DNA from: Dysgonamonadaceae bacterium
GTDB taxonomy: Bacteria; Bacteroidota; Bacteroidia; Bacteroidales; Dysgonomonadaceae
Direction of reading: 5' to 3'
DNA: 64,000 nt
Assembly: GCA_031254645.1 (NCBI GenBank)
Contig: JAIRUA010000031.1
Coordinates: 1 to 64,000 of the forward strand
Shown here: in pieces, positions 47,544 through 56,393 of the stretch
Numbering within the stretch: the stretch's first letter is position 1
How the letters are laid out: each line of letters begins with the position of its first letter
Notes under the pieces: model-generated
The model's input: only the letters and a program-made list of their open reading frames with translations
Databases searched by the model: none
What the model was told of the DNA's origin: nothing
Translations under genes and position numbers: made by a program

Positions 47544-48578
47544 ATGATACGAAAACTTATTTATTTTCTCCTGCTAACCTTCTTGACAGTCAGTTGTATG
47601 AGCGAAGGTGGCATAACCTGCCCACAGGGTCTTCGGTTACAATTCCGCTATACCCACAATTCGCAAAACCAAGACCTGTTGTTTGAGCAAGTGGGCAGTA
47701 TTCGCGTTTTCCTGTTCGATCAAAATACAGGCACACTCGCGTACATCATCCCTGTCGGTACACAGGATATTGCCAAAGGCTATATCAACGCCAATGTTGC
47801 GCAAGGTCTCTACACTGCTATTGCGTGGGGCGGCAGCAGCACCAATATGTTGCAAGGCGGCTATACAGATGCGCAGGCAACCAACCCTGCTACCGCCGGC
47901 GCGGTTTTGCAAACCGTGCCCATAGCCATCGGTAGCACCACACTCGATAACTTCCGGATGATGCTCTCATACGACCTTCTACCGGCAGGCAGTAACACAC
48001 TCGCAGATGTAGCGCCAAAGGTTTCGGATTTCGACGACCTTTTCTATGCTTCAACCGAAGATATTTTCGTGGTCAGCAACAAACAGCAAACCGTTGACTT
48101 GTCGTTTATCAAAAATACAAGCACGCTCAAAATAACGGTTACCGGATTGCAACACCTTCGCTCCGCTATGCCACTCAATGTTTTTACCACCGGCAAAAAC
48201 TGGCTCTATGAATACGATAACACCCCCGATACCTATACTCCGCATATGCTCTACCTGCCCCAAAGCGAAACGCTCACGGCAAACAACACGATGGAAGTGT
48301 CTATCAAGCAACAGCGCATTCACGTCAGCCAAAGCGCCATAGACCAAATAATGCTCTATGTTCAAGACCCTGCCACCGGAACCGATATCATAGCACCGCT
48401 CAACGTTACGGCAGCTATTATGCAAAATCCTGCTTATCAGTCGCAGGCAGCCATTGATGCCGAAGACCTGTTTACAATCAACCTCGCCATTACGGCACCC
48501 GATGACTCGTATGACTTAACGGTAACCATTACCATCAACGATTGGGAGATTGTTATTTTAAACCCAATTCCGATGTAA
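47544..48578 (+). CDS. Mfa2/FimB-family pilus anchor, locus 3
   Basis: A 344-residue lipoprotein (lipobox VSC, Cys18). Family blocks are GGITCPQGLRLQFRY, SIRVFLFDQNTGTL and YTAIAWGGSSTNMLQGGY. It lacks the cleavage site of shaft pilins. It aligns with the anchors of loci 1 and 2 over its whole length. The last gene of the locus follows after about 110 bases of repeat DNA. Confidence 0.85.
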   Translation: MIRKLIYFLLLTFLTVSCMSEGGITCPQGLRLQFRYTHNSQNQDLLFEQVGSIRVFLFDQNTGTLAYIIPVGTQDIAKGYINANVAQGLYTAIAWGGSSTNMLQGGYTDAQATNPATAGAVLQTVPIAIGSTTLDNFRMMLSYDLLPAGSNTLADVAPKVSDFDDLFYASTEDIFVVSNKQQTVDLSFIKNTSTLKITVTGLQHLRSAMPLNVFTTGKNWLYEYDNTPDTYTPHMLYLPQSETLTANNTMEVSIKQQRIHVSQSAIDQIMLYVQDPATGTDIIAPLNVTAAIMQNPAYQSQAAIDAEDLFTINLAITAPDDSYDLTVTITINDWEIVILNPIPM

Positions 48579-48589
48579 ATAGGGCAAAG

Positions 48590-48666
48590 GGTGAAACAAA
48601 GGGCAAAGGGCAAAAGGTACATTGTACACCCCTACCCTGCGCCTTTCGCCTTTCACCTTTCGCCCA
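48590..48666. repeat. Heptamer hairpin (gggcaaa words) before the tip gene
   Basis: gggcaaaggg, gggcaaa and gggcaaaagg on the left pair with cctttcgcctttcacctttcg on the right. It could limit read-through from the anchor gene to the tip gene. Confidence 0.65.
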
Positions 48667-48686
48667 TAAAATTAAAACAACATAAT

Positions 48687-51600
48687 ATGAAAAAATTCAT
48701 CAACTTTCTACTGTTGGCACTCGTGGCACTTATTGCCTCCTGCACCAACGAAATGCCTTGGGGTAACAACACCCCGGGCAACGATAATGATGCCACCATT
48801 ATCCTGCGGCTTAATACGCCCGGCGGCTTCAATTCATCCAAGTCTACACGTAACTTAACGTTTGTGCAAGAAAACGAACTCAAAGACGTTTATGTACTCG
48901 TGTTTGACAACTCCTCGCCGAGTGTCTTGGTAGACATCAAAGAAGCAAACGCATTGAGCGGTACCACTACCAACCCTGTACCGGGTGGTATCAGTGGCAC
49001 GGGAACGTTCACCATCACCCTGCCCGGAAGCAAAGGCGTTGGTACTCCCACGGCAAGCTCACAATTGGTGGTTTTGGCAAATGCCGAAGCTATTTTACAG
49101 ACAATCGATGCTGTCGATTACACTTCACCGTTTATCGGCGACAATTATGCTGTTGTAATGAGCGCTATCAATGCTTCTATTTCCGGTAAAATGTTCCCCG
49201 CCGGCACCACCGATAGAATTCCGATGTGGGGCGAAACATCTCAAATAGTGATTATGCCCGGCAACACCAACCAAACGCTGCAACTGATGCGCGCCATCGC
49301 TCGCATCGACGTTGGGGTAGGCTCGGTAACCCGTTCTACTTCTGCTACTACCGACGATTGGGCGTGGGATGGTTTGGATAAAGACGCCAACCCTATTCCG
49401 TTTGAATTGCAGGAAGTGTACATCATTAGCCCCAGTAACCGCTATGCCGTAGTACCCGATAAAAACGAATTGGCTCTCGGCAACGCAACTCTCCCCACAG
49501 GAACAGGTAAATTTACTTTGGCGCAATCGGAAATTCTTTTCGGTTTCAGCGGTAGTGATATCACCGGCGTATCCGGCGGACAGGGCGGCTGGACGTCGAG
49601 AAGCATCTACATTCCCGAAGCCGACGTGAAGGTCAACCTCTTGGGCGTATCCGGCGATACCGACCACACCAACCGTATGGCGGTTGTAGTGGGTGGCGAT
49701 TTCAATAACAGCGGCACTACTACGTACTATCGCTTAGACTTTGCGCCCGATGGCACAAACATCATCAACGTGTTGCGCAACAACCTCTACCAGTTCAACA
49801 TCTCAAAAGTATCGGGTGCAGGCTATCCTACCGTAGAAGAGGCTTACAACTCGATGGCAATGAATATGGAAGTAGAAATCCTTGATTGGGATGAGAATGA
49901 ATTGGACGACATTATTTTCGACGAATCCAGGTACTTCTCTATCTCTCGCCGCGAAGTAGTCTTCACCCCTTTTGGCGGTTATACCGAAACGGTAACTATT
50001 AAAACCAACGTTACCGACTTTTCGATGTGGATTAACGGTACAAACGAGATACAGGCAAACGGTACGCTCACTTATACCAGCGGCAGTAACGGCTATGTAT
50101 ATACACTCGCACAAGTGGGCACTACCGACACTTATACGCTTTCTATCTTCCAACCCGGAAACAACGTATCCAACACGCCTAACGATAGAAAAGAGGTATG
50201 GACATTTGCTGCCGGACGTTTGCGATTCAACAACTTTGAGGTATCGCAGCAGTGGACAAACCTCTATATTTCCATTATAGACGGCGCTTCTACCCGTCTG
50301 TTTCCCGAAGGAACGGAAGGGTTTACTATTCCTGTCAATGTGATGTCGCTTGTACCTGTTGCGCTCACTATTCAAAACACCGCCGATGGTTCGCCTGCTA
50401 CTTGGGTTACTGCCGCCGGCACATCCGGACTTACAACAATAGATCCCGGTACCGGACTTTATCAGGCGTCAATCACACTTACCGTACCTCCTTTCCGGTT
50501 CGGAGCATTGTTTGACGGCATCGTGAACCGTACCGCAACCGTTACGCTCACGCCAAGCGGTCAAGCACCGGTGCAATATATCATTGTACAGGAAGCGCCC
50601 TATATTAATATACACCCTACAATGACTTCCGTACCGCGTACACCTGCTGCTACACATACCACTATCATTGATGTGCAAACCAATGTGCAGCTGGCAGACC
50701 TCACGCTTGCTAAATCCAACGTTATTGTTGCTGATACTGAGAACCGGGTAAATTTTATGCCGACTGCACAAGGCGGTTTCTACAACATTGATGCAGGCTT
50801 GTCTCGCAATCAACGGTTTGATGTAACCACCAACCGCGTCGGCGTTTTGCCTACTACCGGTTTTGGTGGCGATTTTACGGTTACTCCTTTGTTGTCCAAA
50901 TACGGCGATTTGGCAATTGCGACCGCTCGCGTAGTAGTGCCCGATATGAGCGTTACGTTTGGTACTTACTGGTGGGAAAGTTTCTCTTTGGGTGGTATTA
51001 TTTGGACTCCCACAACCCGTTATACCGATGATCGCGAACATTTGATCTTCCCTTGGAATACCGAGATCGTTGATTTTGATGTTGTAACCAACGTGGGCGC
51101 TACTATCAACATAGCAAACAGTACATTGGGCAATGGTTCTTACACCGTTGGCGCACCAATACCGGGCGCCGGTTTGATAGAGCAATATCCTTATACATTT
51201 GCATTTAACAACATGAATTACAGCGCATCGGGCAACTTTTCACTGGAAATTAACTCTACCGCTCCTGCGGGTGAGGTTTCTACTTGGGCATTCCGCCAAG
51301 GTGTTCAGAGTTGGTATAATACACAACTTCCAACCACGGCTATCGGTCATTCGGGTATAGCCCAGGGTGCTGCTGCCGGTTTGGTTAATGTTACCACTAA
51401 TGTTGAGTGGGCTCCGGTTGTTCCCTCTGCTGCCACTTGGCTTACCTTGCAGATGAACAATGCGGGTACTTACAGTACGCCTGCTACAACTACGGCTATG
51501 GTTAGAAACGACCGCCTCACAACGCCTGCAGTTGTTACCGGTACTTATGACCCTGCCGTCCATTTGCTTCCCGCCACACCTACGCCTTTGCGCGTTGCCA

Positions 51601-52619
51601 TTGAAAGTGTATCCGCATTGAATCCGGCTTGGGCGCCAAATCGCCAAGCTGCTATTGACTTTACCAACTTGGATTTTGATAGCGGTAAAGGTGGTGCGAG
51701 TGCCGGTTCCATTGTCGTTACACAATGGGCACCGGTGCTTACGCACTCTTCCAATAATTTACCTACCGGAAGTAATCAGATTCCTATGGCCGCTACTACT
51801 TATTCGGTTACCGCCAACACTAACTTGCAGGGTTGGGGCGTGAAGGTTTTCATTGGTGGCGCTAACACCGGTACTCCTATTGTAAATGAGCTGTTTGGGG
51901 CGAGCCCTGTTATCAACGCTAATGCAGCAGCTGCAACGCATTCAAGATCGTTTATAATTCCGGCTAATACCGGTATTGCCTCCCGTACATTAAGCGTATG
52001 GTTGTACAGTACCGAATTCTCGGGTACGGCAAACGAAATACTGGTGGGTACTTATACGCAAAGGGCTCTCACGTGGGCAACTACCAATTTGGATACTCCC
52101 GGCAATTTCGCCGCCAGTCCGCAAAGCCTTGGTAGATTTTACCAGTGGGGAACTGCCGGTGGCGCTACAAACCATTATTTAGCTACCGGCAGCGCTCCTA
52201 ACCCTGCTTGGAACACTACTGACGCTGCTTCTCGCGTTGCTTGGACATCTGCTAACGACCCTTGTCCTTTGGGTTGGCGTTTACCGACCCAAGCAGAGTT
52301 TCAACAGCTTCTTGACAACAGTCCGCTTACAGGTTCTGTACGTGGTGTTTGGACTGCTGTTGGCGGTGTTAATGGTCGTTGCTTTGGTCCCGGCGCGGCT
52401 GCCGGCTGTAGTAGCAGTAACGCTCTCTTTTTGCCCGCCGCCGGGTACCGCTTCAACAGCAATGGCACGCTCTACAACGCCGGCACGAACGGGAACTACT
52501 GGAGCAGTACCCCCAGTGGTACGACGGATGCGATGGGCTTGTACTTCCTTAGCGGCAGCGCGGGCGTGAGCAACACCAACCGCGCCCTCGGGTTCTCCGT
52601 TAGGTGTGTCGCAGAATAA
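48687..52619 (+). CDS. Giant pilus tip adhesin with BACON repeats and FISUMP domain, locus 3
   Basis: A 1310-residue lipoprotein precursor (lipobox IASC, Cys19; R55 in KSTRNLTF is the likely processing site). The Mfa-like module reaches about residue 420. Several BACON/Ig-like beta domains follow to about 1120 (EVVFTPFGGYTETVTIKTN, FNNFEVSQQW, TVTLTPSGQAPVQYIIVQ). The FISUMP domain spans about 1128-1310 (NDPCPLGWRLPTQAEF, LFLPAAGYRF, GNYWSSTPSG, GFSVRCVAE). The last 60 codons are much GC-richer than the rest. I chose the ATG at 48687 because upstream codons lie in the gggcaaa repeat. Confidence 0.85.
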   Translation: MKKFINFLLLALVALIASCTNEMPWGNNTPGNDNDATIILRLNTPGGFNSSKSTRNLTFVQENELKDVYVLVFDNSSPSVLVDIKEANALSGTTTNPVPGGISGTGTFTITLPGSKGVGTPTASSQLVVLANAEAILQTIDAVDYTSPFIGDNYAVVMSAINASISGKMFPAGTTDRIPMWGETSQIVIMPGNTNQTLQLMRAIARIDVGVGSVTRSTSATTDDWAWDGLDKDANPIPFELQEVYIISPSNRYAVVPDKNELALGNATLPTGTGKFTLAQSEILFGFSGSDITGVSGGQGGWTSRSIYIPEADVKVNLLGVSGDTDHTNRMAVVVGGDFNNSGTTTYYRLDFAPDGTNIINVLRNNLYQFNISKVSGAGYPTVEEAYNSMAMNMEVEILDWDENELDDIIFDESRYFSISRREVVFTPFGGYTETVTIKTNVTDFSMWINGTNEIQANGTLTYTSGSNGYVYTLAQVGTTDTYTLSIFQPGNNVSNTPNDRKEVWTFAAGRLRFNNFEVSQQWTNLYISIIDGASTRLFPEGTEGFTIPVNVMSLVPVALTIQNTADGSPATWVTAAGTSGLTTIDPGTGLYQASITLTVPPFRFGALFDGIVNRTATVTLTPSGQAPVQYIIVQEAPYINIHPTMTSVPRTPAATHTTIIDVQTNVQLADLTLAKSNVIVADTENRVNFMPTAQGGFYNIDAGLSRNQRFDVTTNRVGVLPTTGFGGDFTVTPLLSKYGDLAIATARVVVPDMSVTFGTYWWESFSLGGIIWTPTTRYTDDREHLIFPWNTEIVDFDVVTNVGATINIANSTLGNGSYTVGAPIPGAGLIEQYPYTFAFNNMNYSASGNFSLEINSTAPAGEVSTWAFRQGVQSWYNTQLPTTAIGHSGIAQGAAAGLVNVTTNVEWAPVVPSAATWLTLQMNNAGTYSTPATTTAMVRNDRLTTPAVVTGTYDPAVHLLPATPTPLRVAIESVSALNPAWAPNRQAAIDFTNLDFDSGKGGASAGSIVVTQWAPVLTHSSNNLPTGSNQIPMAATTYSVTANTNLQGWGVKVFIGGANTGTPIVNELFGASPVINANAAAATHSRSFIIPANTGIASRTLSVWLYSTEFSGTANEILVGTYTQRALTWATTNLDTPGNFAASPQSLGRFYQWGTAGGATNHYLATGSAPNPAWNTTDAASRVAWTSANDPCPLGWRLPTQAEFQQLLDNSPLTGSVRGVWTAVGGVNGRCFGPGAAAGCSSSNALFLPAAGYRFNSNGTLYNAGTNGNYWSSTPSGTTDAMGLYFLSGSAGVSNTNRALGFSVRCVAE

Positions 52620-52839
52620 AATTCGATTTATTTTGTCTATTTGACTATTTAGCGCGCAGCGCTCGAAAAATTTTTTGAAAAGCCCGGGTTGATGATTTTT
52701 CTCTTAAAATCATCAACCGCAAGGCAAAAACAACTCTGTCGTTCTTGGATGGGCGGCAGGGTACAAGAAATAATGATTAGTGGTTGGTGATTAATGCGAA
52801 TCAGTACAGTAGTTGAAATGGCTTGAAAAGCCTAACTTT

Positions 52840-52877
52840 CATAACCGCAAGCGAGCGAAGCGTTGCTTGCGGTTATG
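52840..52877. repeat. Hairpin cataaccgcaagc / gcttgcggttatg
   Basis: Thirteen-base perfect arms lie within a larger imperfect palindrome (about 52808-52921) in the 470-base spacer after pilus locus 3. The spacer also holds attaatg-type words and the leader of the next cassette (52928-52988), but no gene. Confidence 0.7.
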
Positions 52878-53059
52878 AAAATCAAGCCTTTCAGGCTACA
52901 AATAGTGCTGTTTTCAACTGTTTCCTCCGTTAGGTATTAATCATTAAAAAAGAGGTCTTTGACATATTGAGTTTTACCGAAAAATAGTGGTTAATGGTTA
53001 GTGATTAATGCAGAAGTATTGGTTTAATTAATCACTAACCACTAATCATTAAAAATTTG

Positions 53060-53067
53060 TATCTTTG
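53060..53067 (+). promoter_or_regulatory. Promoter -7 element of the KilA-N gene
   Basis: TATCTTTG lies about 26 bases before the ATG. The same box precedes the two toxin-antitoxin pairs downstream (54006-54013 and 54929-54936). Confidence 0.6.
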
Positions 53068-53092
53068 TATTTAGTAAAAAACAGAAACAGTT

Positions 53093-53903
53093 ATGGCAAA
53101 AATTATAGTAAAAAATACAAAACTATCTATTGTAACTATCAATGATGCAGATTATATTTGCATTACGGACTTAGCGCGCTACAAAAATCCAGAACACGCC
53201 GATGATGTAATCAAAAATTGGTTGAGAAATAGAAATACTATTGAACTATTGGGCTTTTGGGAGGCATTGAACAATCCAAACTTTAAACCCGTCGAATTCG
53301 ACGGGTTTAGAAAAGAAGCCGGATTAAATAGTTTTGTAATGACAACCAAACGTTGGGTTGAAGCAACAAATGCAATAGGAATTGTCTCAAAATCGGGTCG
53401 TTATGGAGGAACATATGCCCATAAGGACATTGCGTTGGAGTTTGCATCTTGGATTTCGATTGAGTTTAAGTTGTATATTCTCAAAGAGTTTCAGCGACTC
53501 AAAGAAGAAGAGCAAAAAACTCTTGGTTGGACAGCCAAACGAGAGCTGGCAAAAATCAACTATCACATTCACACTTCGGCAATTAGTCGAAATATGGTTC
53601 CGAGAGAATTGTCGAAAGAGCAAATCAATTACATTTATGCTAGCGAAGCCGATGTATTGAATGTTGCATTATTCGGCATTACCGCCAAAGAGTGGCGTGA
53701 AACAAATGCCGAACTTAAAGGAAATATGCGTGATTACGCCACTATAAACGAGTTAATTTGTTTGTCGAATATGGAAAATATCAACGCCGTATTTAATTAA
53801 CGAGGGACTATCTCAAAGCAGTCGCTTGCAAAAACTCAACGCTATTGCCATTCAACAAATGAGCGTTTTGCAAGAAGTTGAAAATAGAAAAATGCTGAAA
53901 TAG
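53093..53903 (+). pseudogene. KilA-N domain protein, frameshifted near its end
   Basis: Codons 1-235 (53093-53800) encode a phage-type KilA-N domain protein: DADYICITDLARY, NWLRNRNTIELLGFWE, SGRYGGTYAHKDIALEFASWIS. The frame stops right after NINAVF. The adjacent frame from 53796 continues INEGLSQSSRLQKLNAIAIQ for 35 codons to 53903, the expected C-terminus of the family. One extra base in the ttaattaa run explains this. KilA-N proteins are DNA-binding, typical of phages and mobile elements. The core domain is complete, so the shorter product may still work. Confidence 0.8.
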
Positions 53904-54043
53904 AAAGTTGTAAAATAGTTTGATAGTTTATGGTTTTATGGTTTATAGCAAGCAGGCTATCGAACTATTAACTATAAAACTATAAGACTGAATAAAATTA
54001 TTTCGTATCTTTGTGGCAGCTTAATGATTTAAAAATTATAGTT

Positions 54044-54208
54044 ATGGCAACAGCAGTAAAAATGTCAAAAAAAATTACACCAACTATTTATCCAATGCAA
54101 CAAACAGCATCAGATAACCGGTCGAGTGCCTATTATTCAGCTTCCGAATTTCGCAAACTTGCTCAAGAAGATTTACAACTGTTACTAAAAAAAAATGGTC
54201 GAATTTAG
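54044..54208 (+). CDS. Small putative antitoxin
   Basis: A 54-residue protein (MATAVKMSKKITPTIYPMQQ...) with a helical end (SASEFRKLAQEDLQLLLKKNG). It overlaps the next gene by 14 bases and has a TATCTTTG box at 54006-54013. Size, order and overlap suggest an antitoxin. No known antitoxin fold is evident. Confidence 0.5.
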   Translation: MATAVKMSKKITPTIYPMQQTASDNRSSAYYSASEFRKLAQEDLQLLLKKNGRI

Positions 54209-54530
54209 TAAACAAGTACGTATTGATTTAGAAAATATTTTCGATGGTTTATTAAATTGGCGAACTTCCAATGGTGAATTTCACTTGGACACGAACACAG
54301 TTATTGATTATCACAACGATATTCTAGATATTTGCGAATACTTGGACAAGATAACGTATCATACAAAAGCCAAGTATCCCGACCATCTGCAATTTGGAAA
54401 TTATGTATATACCTATAAACGAAACGCGAAAACAGTTTGGTATATTATCTACAATATGAATGTAGATAATATTTTCATAGAGAAAATTATGAACAACTAT
54501 TTAACTGTTTCCCCGCTTTACTCTCATTAG
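54195..54530 (+). CDS. Putative RelE/ParE-like toxin
   Basis: A 111-residue protein with an N-terminal helical part (VEFSKQVRIDLENIFDGLLNW) and a C-terminal strand pair (NYVYTYKRNAKTVWYIIYNM, then IFIEKIMNNYLT). This is the layout of small RelE/ParE-fold toxins. The resemblance is by pattern only. It overlaps the small upstream gene, as toxin-antitoxin pairs do, and a strong terminator follows. Confidence 0.5.
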   Translation: MVEFSKQVRIDLENIFDGLLNWRTSNGEFHLDTNTVIDYHNDILDICEYLDKITYHTKAKYPDHLQFGNYVYTYKRNAKTVWYIIYNMNVDNIFIEKIMNNYLTVSPLYSH

Positions 54531-54553
54531 AAATAAGAAGCGATAGGGCTTAA

Positions 54554-54592
54554 ATCGGTAAAATTCAATATGAATTTTGCCGATTTTTTTTT
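54554..54592 (+). terminator. Terminator of cassette 1
   Basis: atcggtaaaattc pairs with gaattttgccgat, followed by a T run. The flanking words (ataggcacccaatgcat) recur after the next toxin pair, at 55546-55603. Confidence 0.85.
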
Positions 54593-54611
54593 ATAGGCAC
54601 CCAATGCATTA

Positions 54612-54690
54612 CCCCCGCTGGCGCAGGTTTGCAACCTGTGCCAACAAAACAACAAACGCACGGTTTAGTAAAACCGCACGAGCGGTGGTA
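54612..54690. repeat. GC-rich interspersed repeats between cassettes
   Basis: ggcgcaggtttgcaacctgtgcc is a hairpin and cggtttagtaaaaccg is another. They sit with attaatg words in the 438-base spacer 54531-54968, which also contains the repeated leader of cassette 2 (54761-54841) but no gene. Confidence 0.6.
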
Positions 54691-54968
54691 CAAGAAATAA
54701 TGGTTAATGATTAATGCAGAAGCATTGTTTATATTGATTTAATTATCGCAATATATCGCCCGTTAGGTATTGATCATTAATCACTAACCATTAATCATTA
54801 AAAAAGTGCTCTTTGACATATTGAGTTTTACCGAAAAATAGTTCAATAGTTGGTGGTTTTATAGTTCGATAGCTAGCAGGCTATGAAACTATTGACTATA
54901 AAACTATTGAACTGAAAAAATAATTTGTATCTTTGTGGGGTAAAAATATAAACTAAAAAAATAGGATT

Positions 54969-55160
54969 ATGGCAACAATAACATTGGAATATAATGCACG
55001 CAATATTCAAGCCCAAAAAACGCTCGAATATATTCTTTCAATGGGTTTTTTTAAGTCTGTAGCTACTCATCAGCCTGAGAAAAAAAGCCGTTTAGAACAG
55101 TCGTTGGAAGATGTTGATAATGGTAATGTCTTTTTTCTTGCAGGACCTGCTAAGCGATAA
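54969..55160 (+). CDS. Putative antitoxin of YafQ-type pair
   Basis: A 63-residue protein (MATITLEYNARNIQAQKTLE...) ending SLEDVDNGNVFFLAGPAKR. The start, with a beta strand then a helix, and its place 5 bases before a YafQ-like toxin gene point to an antitoxin. A TATCTTTG promoter box lies at 54929-54936. Confidence 0.65.
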   Translation: MATITLEYNARNIQAQKTLEYILSMGFFKSVATHQPEKKSRLEQSLEDVDNGNVFFLAGPAKR

Positions 55161-55165
55161 ATGCT

Positions 55166-55513
55166 ATGGAAAAAGAAAAAAGAATGTCTGTAACTGAGTT
55201 TTTTGACTTTTTTACTGTTTCTGCTGAATACGTTTACTACGTATTTTTCACAAACAATTTCAAGAAAGACTTAAAAAAATGCTTTAAGCGCAATTTAGAC
55301 TTATCACACCTTGCTGAGGTTATTAAAAAACTGGCAAAGGGTGAAGTTTTACCCCCAAAATATAAAGTACATCAATTAGAAGGTTATACACGCAAAAGTG
55401 GCATAGTGATGGAATGTCATATTCAACCGGATTGGTTGCTGATATGGGTGCATAACGACAGTCAGTTGTCCCTGACACTCACAGACACGGGTACACATTC
55501 TGACTTATTTTAA
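55166..55513 (+). CDS. YafQ-family toxin
   Basis: A 115-residue mRNA-interferase-type toxin of the YafQ/RelE superfamily. Its core runs from FFTNNFKKDLKKCFKR to the C-terminal block ECHIQPDWLLIWVHNDSQL and the catalytic-type end TGTHSDLF. About 26 N-terminal residues (MEKEKRMSVTEFFDFF...) are extra compared with typical YafQ. It is followed by a terminator nearly identical to that at 54554. Confidence 0.78.
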   Translation: MEKEKRMSVTEFFDFFTVSAEYVYYVFFTNNFKKDLKKCFKRNLDLSHLAEVIKKLAKGEVLPPKYKVHQLEGYTRKSGIVMECHIQPDWLLIWVHNDSQLSLTLTDTGTHSDLF

Positions 55514-55545
55514 TCACAGAGATTTAGAAAATAAACATCTCAAAA

Positions 55546-55585
55546 ATCGGTAAAATTCAAATATGAGTTTTACCGATTTTTTTTA
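55546..55585 (+). terminator. Terminator of cassette 2
   Basis: atcggtaaaattc pairs with gagttttaccgat, then a T run and ataggtacccaatgcat. It is a near copy of the terminator of cassette 1. The right arm also matches the leaders at 52928-52988 and 54761-54841. Confidence 0.85.
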
Positions 55586-55655
55586 TAGGTACCCAATGCA
55601 TCACGTCGCTGGAGAAGTTTTACAAACCGTGCCTTGATAAGGAAAAAATAACAGA

Positions 55656-56136
55656 ATGATAATAAAAGAAAAGATACACCATACGGATACTTTTGCAGTT
55701 AACTTGTACAAAGAAGGCATTTTTTGGATGGCTTATGAGCAAAGCGCTTATGCCGTATGTCAAATAAAGCCGTATATTGCTCGCAAAAAATATGTAAAAG
55801 CGGTATCAGCCGAAGTGGTAAGCGTAGGTTTTGCGTTTTTAGGTGCATATATTAAACCCCGCCGTTGCTACATCGGAAATCGTACGAAAAAGAAATTTCG
55901 ATAAGCCATAGCCGAATCAGACCACACGCTTACTATAAAAAATAAGCCGCATCGCGAAGATTTGGAAAAAGTGCGCGCTACATTAAATTCTTATTTGGGT
56001 ATTATGCAACATTTCAAAACGTATAACATTCGCCGAAAGACACTGTTACACAAGTCGCACGAGTTTTTCAAGTATGGGTATTTGGAGAAGGGATTGGGGA
56101 AATATAAATTAAGGATTATGAATTATAAATTATGAA
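55656..56136 (+). pseudogene. Decayed DGR-type reverse transcriptase with fused upstream small gene
   Basis: The first about 60 codons (MIIKEKIHHTDTFAVN, WMAYEQSAYAV, KKYVKAVSAEVVSVGF) resemble a small protein that I recall beside Bacteroidetes DGR reverse transcriptases. They run directly into AFLGAYIKPRRCYIGNRTKKKF, which looks like the C-terminal part of such a reverse transcriptase. After an in-frame TAA (55902) the same frame goes on AIAESDHTLTIKNKPHRED, then TLNSYLGIMQHFKTYNIRRK. The palm with YxDD is missing, so an internal deletion joined the two genes and removed the template repeat. The identification is by remembered family pattern. Confidence 0.55.
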
Positions 56137-56163
56137 TTGCAAAAGTATTCATAATTCAAAAAG

Positions 56164-56273
56164 TACACACTCAATTATGTCTGTGTTTTCTTGTCTTAAG
56201 TAACAAGGACATTTGTCATTTGGTGTTCGTGAGAATACCAAATATTTTTTATGTCTAACGGCACCTTAACCCA
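56164..56273 (+). ncRNA. Candidate structured RNA element, copy 2
   Basis: tacacactc starts a block like that at 41481. The hairpin at 56218-56243 has an 11-pair stem and the same GTGA loop, but a different outer stem (atttggt/accaaat against catccgg/tcggatg). The tail is tctaacggcaccttaaccc. It lies before the glycogen-synthase-like gene, at the right border of the pilus region. Confidence 0.45.
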
Positions 56274-56359
56274 TAACTCAAATAGTGTATAAATCTCTAA
56301 TAATCAACAACAAGAAAAAACTCATCGAAAAATTTTCTATTTATCTGATTTTTTATTAT

Positions 56360-56367
56360 TATCTTTG
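56360..56367 (+). promoter_or_regulatory. Promoter -7 element of the glycogen-synthase-like gene
   Basis: TATCTTTG lies 27 bases before the ATG. The -33 element is only AT-rich. Confidence 0.5.
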
Positions 56368-56393
56368 TACCCGAATTAGAATTTTACACATCT

